A stretch of 9,771 nucleotides of DNA, taken from assembly GCA_004144935.1 (NCBI GenBank), contig SDZP01000145.1, positions 1 through 9,771 on the forward strand, written 5' to 3'. Positions 5,311 through 9,771 of this stretch are shown here, piece after piece. A program made the translations under genes and the position numbers. The number at the start of each line of letters is the position of its first letter. The stretch's first letter is position 1. The notes beneath the pieces were generated by a model. That model was not told the origin of the DNA and did no database searches. It saw only the letters and a program-made list of their open reading frames with translations. The DNA is from Caulobacteraceae bacterium. Its GTDB lineage: Bacteria; Pseudomonadota; Alphaproteobacteria; Caulobacterales; Caulobacteraceae.

Positions 5311-6308
5311 AAAAGACCCGCCTCGAGTTCGAGGTGATAGCCGGCCAGGCCCTGCGCCCCGCCGGTGTGCAGGAAGACCACCGTCTCGCCCTTGAAGGCT
5401 CCGGCCTTGCTGAGCGCGATCAGGCCCTTCAGCGCCTTGCCGGTATAGACCGGGTCGAACAGCAGGCCTTCGGTGCGGGCGGCCAGCGCCAGGGCGTCGA
5501 TCACCGCCTGGTCGATCAGGCCATAGCCCGCCCCGACGTAGTCGCAGTCGGCGACCACCTGTTCGCGCCTGACCCGGCCTTCGTGGCCCAAACGGGCCGC
5601 CGTCTCGACGGCAAGCTTGAAGACGTTTTCCTCCTGCCGGGCCTTGGGCGCCCGCACCCCGATTCCAAGCACCGGTATGTCGGCGCCGCTGACCGCGAAA
5701 CCGGCGACCAGGCCGGCGTGGGTGCCGGCGCTGCCGGTGGCGGTGACCAGCCGGTCGATCTTCAAACCGGTGGCGTTGGCCTGGGCGGCCAGTTCGAGGG
5801 CGCAGTCCACGTAGCCAAGGGCGCCGGTGCTGTTGGAGCCGCCGCCTGGGATGACATAGGGCCGCCTGCCCTCGGCCCGCAGCTGATCGGCAAGCGTCGC
5901 CATGGCCGCCGTCATGTCGGTGTCGGCCGGCACGGTGCGCATGCGGCCGCCGAGCAGGCGATCCAGCAGCACATTGCCGCTGCCGACGTAATCGGGGCTG
6001 CGGTTGCCGGTGCGGTCCTCGAGGATGATCTCGCAGTCCAGGCCGAAGCGGGCGGCGGCGGCGGCCGTCTGGCGCACATGGTTGGATTGCACCGCCCCCT
6101 GCGTGATCAGGGTGTCGGCCCCGGCCTCCAGCGCCTCGCCGAGCAGGAACTCCAGCTTGCGGGTCTTGTTGCCCCCGCCCGCCAGCCCCGTGCAGTCGTC
6201 GCGCTTGATCCACAGGTCGATGCCCAGCGCCGCCCCCAGGCGCGGCGCCGGCTCAAGCGGTGTCGGCAGGTGGGCGAAGCAGGCGCGGGGAAAGCGGGTG
6301 AGGTTCAT
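5307..6308 (-). CDS. PLP-dependent D-cysteine desulfhydrase / L-cysteate sulfo-lyase-type enzyme
   Basis: This 333-residue protein is a fold-type II PLP enzyme of the ACC deaminase / D-cysteine desulfhydrase family. Asn47-Lys48 in Gly-Gly-Gly-Asn-Lys-Thr-Arg-Lys matches the PLP lysine (Lys51 in Pseudomonas ACC deaminase). Ser75 and Tyr288 match its Ser78 and Tyr294. Two specificity positions argue against ACC deaminase: its Glu295 is Thr289 here (Asp-Pro-Val-Tyr-Thr-Gly-Lys) and its Leu322 is Thr315 (His-Thr-Gly-Gly). Both are Thr or Ser in D-cysteine desulfhydrases. The N terminus, Arg-Phe-Pro then His-Leu-Pro-Thr-Pro-Leu-Glu-Pro, also resembles CuyA-type L-cysteate sulfo-lyases as I recall them. 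The products would be pyruvate, ammonia and either sulfide or sulfite. The ATG at 6308 gives the family length; its ribosome binding site is weak. An in-frame ATG at 6335 has none. It is the first gene of a coupled pair with the racemase and diverges from the TPR genes. Confidence 0.88.
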   Translation of the reverse strand: MNLTRFPRACFAHLPTPLEPAPRLGAALGIDLWIKRDDCTGLAGGGNKTRKLEFLLGEALEAGADTLITQGAVQSNHVRQTAAAAARFGLDCEIILEDRTGNRSPDYVGSGNVLLDRLLGGRMRTVPADTDMTAAMATLADQLRAEGRRPYVIPGGGSNSTGALGYVDCALELAAQANATGLKIDRLVTATGSAGTHAGLVAGFAVSGADIPVLGIGVRAPKARQEENVFKLAVETAARLGHEGRVRREQVVADCDYVGAGYGLIDQAVIDALALAARTEGLLFDPVYTGKALKGLIALSKAGAFKGETVVFLHTGGAQGLAGYHLELEAGLL

Positions 6309-6381
6309 TTGTAATGCCGCCGTTCTGCGAAACATGATAGTTTGATGACGCTCATAACTCGAACGCTGGGGAGGAAACACA
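6309..6381. promoter_or_regulatory. Short divergent promoter region between PLP lyase and TPR genes
   Basis: These 73 bp must hold the promoters of both the minus-strand lyase-racemase pair and the plus-strand TPR pair. The stretch is AT-rich relative to its neighbours, mainly at 6330-6360, and contains a perfect inverted repeat ATGA-CGC-TCAT (6345-6355). That dyad is placed so that one regulator could act on both directions. On the plus strand a strong GGGGAGGAAA (about 6368-6377) precedes the ATG at 6382. No lysR, gntR or lrp-type regulator gene is present in the window to bind it. Confidence 0.4.
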
Positions 6382-6945
6382 ATGCCCAGTAAAATCGCGT
6401 TCGCCGCCGCCGCGCTGACGGCAGTCTCCATCATAGCCGCGACGCCGGCCTCCGGCGCGGTGCTTGTCCTCGGGCAGGGCCTGGCCAAGACCTGTTCCGA
6501 TGCGACCATCGCGGGCCGTGACGACCTGAAGGCCATCGAGACCTGCTCCCTGGCCATCCAGACCCAGGCCATGGGCCACCGCGACCGGGCCGGCACCTTC
6601 GTCAACCGGGGCATCCTCAAGCTGCGCCGGTCGTCCTACGACGCCGCCCGGGCCGATTTTGCCGACGCCCTGCGGCTGTCGCCGGACCTGGGCGAGGCCT
6701 ATGTCAACTGGGGCGCCAGCCTGATCGCCGAGCGTCGCTACGCCGAGGGCCTGTCGGAGATCGACCGCGGCATGGCGCTGGGTGTCGAGGAGCCGGAGAA
6801 GGCCTGGTTCAACCGGGCCATCGCCTACGAGGCGCTCGGCGACGCTAGGCAGGCCTATCTGGCCTATCAGCAGGCCGTGGCCCTGGCCCCCGAATGGGCC
6901 CCGCCAAAGCTGGAACTGGCCCGCTTCACGGTGACCAGCAAGTGA
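6382..6945 (+). CDS. Secreted TPR-repeat protein, copy 1
   Basis: This 187-residue protein has an N-terminal Sec signal peptide (basic Lys4, hydrophobic 5-20, probable cleavage near Ala-Ser-Gly-Ala at 23-26), so it is likely periplasmic. The rest contains about three tetratricopeptide-like helical hairpins (roughly 70-102, 104-136 and 139-172), with typical Ala, Gly, Tyr and Pro spacing such as Ala-Leu-Arg-Leu-Ser-Pro-Asp-Leu-Gly-Glu-Ala-Tyr. TPRs mediate protein binding, and no enzymatic motif is present. Two cysteines (Cys38 and Cys55) in the segment before the repeats are conserved in the downstream paralogue and could form a disulfide. A GGAGGAAA Shine-Dalgarno fixes the ATG at 6382. The stop overlaps the next start as GTGA. 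Its partner and pathway are unknown. Confidence 0.87.
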   Translation: MPSKIAFAAAALTAVSIIAATPASGAVLVLGQGLAKTCSDATIAGRDDLKAIETCSLAIQTQAMGHRDRAGTFVNRGILKLRRSSYDAARADFADALRLSPDLGEAYVNWGASLIAERRYAEGLSEIDRGMALGVEEPEKAWFNRAIAYEALGDARQAYLAYQQAVALAPEWAPPKLELARFTVTSK

Positions 6946-7484
6946 AAGCCGCGGTTCTGGCGGGAGCCATGCTGCTGCTGGCGGCCGGCTCCGCCAGCGC
7001 GTCGGTCCTGGTGCTGGGCGAGGGCCTGGCGCCGGGCTGTTCTAAGGCGGCGTTCAGGGGGCGGTCCGACAAGGCCTCGATCGAAACCTGCTCGCGCGCC
7101 CTGGACGAAGCCCTGACCACCCGCGACCGCGCCGGCACCCTGGTCAACCGGGGCGTCATGCAGATGCGCGGCAAGGCCTACATCCCGGCGCTGCGCGACT
7201 TCGACGAGGCCATCCGGCTGAGCCCGGACCTCGGCGAGGCCTTCGTCAATCGCGGCGTCCTGCGGATGGCCGACCGTGACTACGCCGGGGCCCTGGCCGA
7301 AATCGACCGCGGCATCGCGCTCGGCGTCGATGAACCGGCCAAGGCCTACTTCAACCGGGCGTTGGCGCAGGAGGGGCTGGGCGACGCCAAGGCGGCCTGG
7401 CTGGACTACCGCAAGGCGCAGGCGCTGGACCCGGACTGGGACGCGCCGGGCAGGCAGCTGGTGCGGTTTCGGGTGGGGCAGTAG
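6942..7484 (+). CDS. Secreted TPR-repeat protein, copy 2 (tandem paralogue)
   Basis: This 180-residue protein is a paralogue of the gene just upstream. By hand alignment of the TPR region (about 118 columns), roughly 55-60% of positions are identical, including Arg-Asp-Arg-Ala-Gly-Thr, Arg-Leu-Ser-Pro-Asp-Leu-Gly-Glu-Ala and Glu-Ile-Asp-Arg-Gly. It has a signal peptide (Lys2, hydrophobic 3-16, likely cleavage after Ala-Ser-Ala at 18-20), and Cys33 and Cys50 match the cysteine pair of copy 1. The start is the GTG at 6942, which overlaps the TGA of copy 1 as GTGA. An in-frame ATG at 6894 would extend into copy 1 and put extra residues before the signal peptide, so I rejected it. The two are best read as a tandem duplication, translated together and perhaps acting as a heteromer. 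Function is unknown beyond periplasmic protein binding. Confidence 0.87.
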   Translation: MKAAVLAGAMLLLAAGSASASVLVLGEGLAPGCSKAAFRGRSDKASIETCSRALDEALTTRDRAGTLVNRGVMQMRGKAYIPALRDFDEAIRLSPDLGEAFVNRGVLRMADRDYAGALAEIDRGIALGVDEPAKAYFNRALAQEGLGDAKAAWLDYRKAQALDPDWDAPGRQLVRFRVGQ

Positions 7485-7488
7485 CTGT

Positions 7489-7659
7489 CCTTCTCCCGCT
7501 CGCCGGGAGAAGGTGGCAGCCCGAAGGGCTGACGGATGAGGGCAGCGCCGGCCCGTCCAATCCCGCGCGCTATGGCGCGGTCGGTCCCAGCCTCTTGCCG
7601 CTCGCTCTGCCCTCATCCGACCCCTTCGGGGCCACCTTCTCCCGGCGAGCGGGAGAAGG
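7489..7659. repeat. Hairpin-rich inverted-repeat element A (REPIN-like, 171 bp)
   Basis: Two arms face each other (7489-7545 and 7607-7659) around a 61 bp centre. The outer 29 bp are perfectly inverted (7489-7517 against 7631-7659). Within each arm this block forms its own hairpin: CCTTCTCCCG pairs with CGGGAGAAGG around CTCGC, a ten-base stem. A second small hairpin follows in each arm: AGCCC-GAA-GGGCT (7518-7530) on the left and CCCC-TTC-GGGG (7621-7631) on the right. The innermost GGATGAGGGCAG block (7534-7545) is again perfectly inverted (7607-7618). The small stems differ between arms but stay self-complementary, so each arm looks like an independent REP-like unit. It starts four bases after the second TPR stop and could also end that transcript. 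No transposase is nearby. Confidence 0.85.
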
Positions 7660-7760
7660 GCGCTGTCGCGCAAAGGATCGCTCCGGCTCCACCCGCGTTC
7701 CTGTGGACGCGCCGCGGCTTATCGGGTCACTGTGCGCTCAACGGGTTGGGAGAAGACTTC

Positions 7761-8612
7761 ATGGAATGGCGCGGCGGCCGCCGGGGCGGCAATATCGAGG
7801 ATCGGCGGGGCATGGGGCCAGGAGCCGCGGTCGGCGGCGTCGGGGTCGTCGGTTTGGTGGCGGCGGCGATCGGCTATTTCGTGTTCGGGATCAGCCCTGA
7901 GCAGACCCTCTCGGCCATCGAGCAGGGTGGCCCGGTCTCCCAGCAGGAAGGCCAGCGCGGGACGCCGCAGGACGAGGCCGGCCAGTTCGTCGACGTCATC
8001 GAGACCTCGACCACCGAGGTCTGGACGGCGATCTACGCCGCCTCCGGCAAGCGCTACCAGCCGCCGGCCAGCGCCGTGCTCTACGAACAGGCGACGGGCA
8101 CCGGATGCGGGACCGGCCAGTCGGCGATGGGGCCGTTCTACTGTCCGGCCGACCAGAAGGTTTATCTGGACCTCAGCTTCTGGAACGAGCTGGAGACCAA
8201 GTTCGGGGCCAGCGGCGAGTTCGCCCGCGCCTACGTCATCGCCCACGAAGTCGGCCACCATGTGCAGAACCTCGAGGGCGCCATGCAGCAGGCCCAGCGT
8301 CAGGGCATGCGAGGCGAGGACAGCGGGGCCGTGCGGCTGGAACTGCAAGCCGACTGCTACGCCGGCGTCTGGGCGGCGCGGGCCGGCACCCAGGCCGGCG
8401 GCGGCCTGCGGTTCAACGCCCAGGACATCACCGACGGCCTCGGGGCCGCTTCGGCGGTCGGTGACGATACGATCCAGCAGAAGACGCAAGGCCGCGTGGT
8501 GCCGGACGCCTTCACCCACGGCACGGCGGCGCAGCGGATGCGCTGGTTCCGGGCCGGGTATGAGGCGGGCGACCCGGCGGCCTGCAATACGTTCAGCGCG
8601 CGGTCGCTGTGA
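7761..8612 (+). CDS. Membrane-anchored neutral zinc metallopeptidase (YpfJ family)
   Basis: This 283-residue protein matches the YpfJ-type neutral zinc metallopeptidase family in length and order of features. The N-terminal tail is rich in Gly and Arg (about 1-20), and a single hydrophobic helix follows (about 21-43). A linker rich in Gln and Gly (about 54-75) leads to the catalytic domain. The zinc site is His162-Glu163-Val-Gly-His166, with Glu163 as catalytic base, and Glu194 in Leu-Glu-Leu-Gln-Ala-Asp is the expected third ligand. Cys116 and Cys128 bracket the Ser-Ala-Met-Gly-Pro-Phe-Tyr segment and may form a disulfide, which suits an extracytoplasmic catalytic domain. The ATG at 7761 has GGGAGAAG (7748-7755) just upstream; longer in-frame starts would run into the repeat. 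A weak promoter may include GCTTATCG at 7717-7724. The physiological substrate is not known for the family. It is flanked by two inverted-repeat elements. Confidence 0.92.
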   Translation: MEWRGGRRGGNIEDRRGMGPGAAVGGVGVVGLVAAAIGYFVFGISPEQTLSAIEQGGPVSQQEGQRGTPQDEAGQFVDVIETSTTEVWTAIYAASGKRYQPPASAVLYEQATGTGCGTGQSAMGPFYCPADQKVYLDLSFWNELETKFGASGEFARAYVIAHEVGHHVQNLEGAMQQAQRQGMRGEDSGAVRLELQADCYAGVWAARAGTQAGGGLRFNAQDITDGLGAASAVGDDTIQQKTQGRVVPDAFTHGTAAQRMRWFRAGYEAGDPAACNTFSARSL

Positions 8613-8639
8613 CTGAGCACTGACGGACGCCCCTCGTCT

Positions 8640-8777
8640 CCGTCACCCCAAGACTTGTTCTTGGGGCCCACGGCAGCCTTGTCGACGACCGGCACAATGG
8701 AGGCGCGGCCGCGCCTCCACCCCAGATGCCAGGGTTGGCTGAATCGTGGGCCCCAAGAACAAGTCTTGGGGTGACGG
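8640..8777. repeat. Symmetric inverted-repeat element B (REPIN-like, 138 bp)
   Basis: Perfect 33 bp inverted arms (8640-8672 and 8745-8777) enclose a 72 bp centre. Each arm can fold alone: CCCCAAGA pairs with TCTTGGGG around CTTGT (8646-8666 in the left arm). At the middle is a perfect 22 bp palindrome (8698-8719, core GCGGCCGC) whose midpoint, 8708.5, is exactly the midpoint of the whole element. The two segments between arm and core are only loosely complementary (shifted CAGCC and C-GGCA matches). This layout fits a pair of REP sequences in inverted orientation or a small non-autonomous element. It starts 28 bases after the peptidase stop and may act as a transcription boundary. The arms are unrelated to those of the 7489-7659 element. 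Confidence 0.88.
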
Positions 8778-8783
8778 CGAAAG

Positions 8784-8806
8784 GGGAGGGGCCGAAGGCC
8801 GCTCCC
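8784..8806 (-). terminator. Possible intrinsic terminator of the RND gene
   Basis: Read on the minus strand, this lies 17-39 bases after the RND stop. GGGAG pairs with CTCCC, and inside that GGCC pairs with GGCC around TTC. A short CCCTTTC follows, so the T-tract is poor. The 8640-8777 repeat lies immediately beyond and could contribute. Plausible but weak. Confidence 0.35.
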
Positions 8807-8822
8807 TATCCACGGATCCGCG

Positions 8823-9771
8823 CTACTCCGCCGCCGGCCGCAGCGGCTCCTCGTGCGTCACCACCGGATCGATCCGCACGGCATCGCCCTGCTTGACCCG
8901 GTCTTCCCAGCGCACGCCCCTGAACAGCAGGTTCCAGATGTTGCCGAACCGGCGCACCAGCGTCTTGGGCGCCGCCAGGGCGGCGGGGGTCAGGAACAGG
9001 GTCAGCAGGGTGGAGAAGCTCAACCCCCAGACCACGGCGGCCGACAGCTGGACCCACCATTCGGAGCCCGGCGCCTTGTACTCGAAATGCAGGCCACGGA
9101 AGTTGGGGTGCAACTGGAACATCAGCGGCAGCAGGCCGACGACGGTGACGATGGTGGTCAGCATCACGGGCCGGAACCGCTGCACGGCCGAGCGCATGGC
9201 CGCCTCGTCGGGCTCGTAGCCCTGTCGCCGAAGCTGGTAGAAGGTGTCGACCAGCACGATGTTGTGGCCGACGACCACCCCGGCCAGGGCGATGACCCCG
9301 GTGCCCAGCATGATCACCGAGATGTAGTCGAAGGTGTGGGCGACGTTGGCCACCACCCCCAGCAACACCCCGACCGTCGACAGCACCACCGCCGACAGGG
9401 TGACGACGATCCCGTAGAAGCTGTTGAACTGCCACAGCAGGATCACCGCCATCATGCAGAGGGTGGCCAGCATGGCCAGCATGAAGAACTGCGCCGCCTC
9501 GGCTCCTTCCTCGTCGGCGCCGCTGAATTTCCAGCGCACGGTCGGGTCGATCGGGGCCTTCTCCAGCCAGGGCCGGAGCTGGGCGATCTTCTGGTTGGCG
9601 GCGATGTTGTCGATGGTGTTGGCCTGCAGGACCACCAGGCGCTGGCCGTCGCGCCGCTGGATCGAGGTGACCTGCTGGCTGGGCTTTTCCTTGATGAAGT
9701 AGCTGGCCGGCACCGGTCCGAACGGAGTGGTGATCTTCAGCTGTTCGAAGGCGACGAGCTGGACATCCGGG
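8823..9771 (-). CDS. RND efflux transporter permease, C-terminal part (cut by window edge)
   Basis: This frame enters open from the right edge and gives the last 315 residues of an RND (AcrB-type) inner-membrane pump; full proteins are about 1,000-1,070 residues. The start lies beyond 9771, and the GTG at 9713 is only an internal valine. The visible part begins in the second periplasmic loop (Pro-Ala-Ser-Tyr-Phe region) and continues through the last five transmembrane helices. The helix-10 motif His-Asn-Ile-Val-Leu-Val-Asp and the helix-11 motif Arg-Phe-Arg-Pro-Val-Met-Leu-Thr-Thr are typical. By alignment with AcrB, the helix-10 Lys940 of the proton relay is His here, while the helix-11 Arg is kept. 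A cytoplasmic tail of about 45 residues closes the protein. The usual adaptor gene would be upstream, outside the window. The substrate cannot be predicted. Confidence 0.93.
   Translation of the reverse strand, partial: PDVQLVAFEQLKITTPFGPVPASYFIKEKPSQQVTSIQRRDGQRLVVLQANTIDNIAANQKIAQLRPWLEKAPIDPTVRWKFSGADEEGAEAAQFFMLAMLATLCMMAVILLWQFNSFYGIVVTLSAVVLSTVGVLLGVVANVAHTFDYISVIMLGTGVIALAGVVVGHNIVLVDTFYQLRRQGYEPDEAAMRSAVQRFRPVMLTTIVTVVGLLPLMFQLHPNFRGLHFEYKAPGSEWWVQLSAAVVWGLSFSTLLTLFLTPAALAAPKTLVRRFGNIWNLLFRGVRWEDRVKQGDAVRIDPVVTHEEPLRPAAE

Noticed and set aside
5334..6314. Plus-strand open frame of 326 codons opposite the PLP lyase
   Set aside because: Its Gly, Gln, Val and Ala-rich shadow composition contrasts with the complete PLP lyase signature on the minus strand.
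6894..6941. Upstream ATG extension of the second TPR gene
   Set aside because: It would place 16 residues before a clear signal peptide and lie wholly inside the first TPR gene. The GTG at 6942 forms a GTGA overlap.
7719..8519. Minus-strand open frame of 266 codons opposite the zinc peptidase
   Set aside because: The plus-strand frame has the HExxH site and family length; this frame has no features.
7489..8777. The two repeat regions as a CRISPR array or a composite transposon
   Set aside because: The repeats are inverted pairs, not regularly spaced direct repeats. The two elements have different arms and there is no transposase or cas gene.
1..9771. A defence system, biosynthetic cluster, prophage or toxin-antitoxin module
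   Set aside because: I looked for nucleases, helicases, methyltransferases, integrases, NRPS/PKS domains and paired small genes and found none. The 70-residue protein has no partner toxin beside it.

Overview
This window comes from a high-GC, gene-dense bacterial chromosome. Base composition, short intergenic gaps, weak Shine-Dalgarno sequences, the gene families and the style of the hairpin repeats suggest an alphaproteobacterium of the Caulobacteraceae type (Caulobacter, Phenylobacterium or Brevundimonas). That placement is inference. I see no rRNA, tRNA, CRISPR array, integrase, transposase, phage gene or recognisable defence module.

Layout. (a) 7-582 (+) is a small lipoprotein that converges on a minus-strand set read from right to left: a membrane-anchored hypothetical protein (1852-1379), a 70-residue hypothetical protein (1313-1101) and an SRPBCC-fold protein (1019-579). 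(b) 2008-4657 (+) is a likely operon: a GPH-type (melibiose-permease-like) cation symporter, a TauD-type Fe(II)/2-oxoglutarate dioxygenase with the full TauD metal and cosubstrate set, and a zinc-binding GFA-family protein coupled to TauD through ATGA. (c) 6308-4654 (-) is a GTGA-coupled pair: a PLP lyase of the D-cysteine desulfhydrase / L-cysteate sulfo-lyase group, then an aspartate/glutamate-type racemase. (d) 6382-7484 (+) holds two tandem paralogous secreted TPR proteins, again joined by GTGA. (e) 7761-8612 (+) is a membrane-anchored neutral zinc metallopeptidase (YpfJ-like). It has a different hairpin-rich inverted-repeat element on each side (7489-7659 and 8640-8777). (f) 8823-9771 (-) is the C-terminal third of an RND efflux pump that runs off the right edge.

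How the genes may fit together. Blocks (b) and (c) converge on a shared CTAG stop and both point to organosulfur or sulfonate chemistry. TauD removes sulfite from taurine-like sulfonates. The PLP lyase releases sulfide from D-cysteine or sulfite from cysteate. The racemase could supply the correct enantiomer, and the GPH symporter could import a substrate. This is the most interesting functional hypothesis here, but each enzyme's substrate is inferred from motifs. The other clear signals are structural: two REPIN-like elements around the peptidase gene, a recent-looking tandem duplication of TPR genes, and two convergent gene pairs that end on the same CTAG palindrome.
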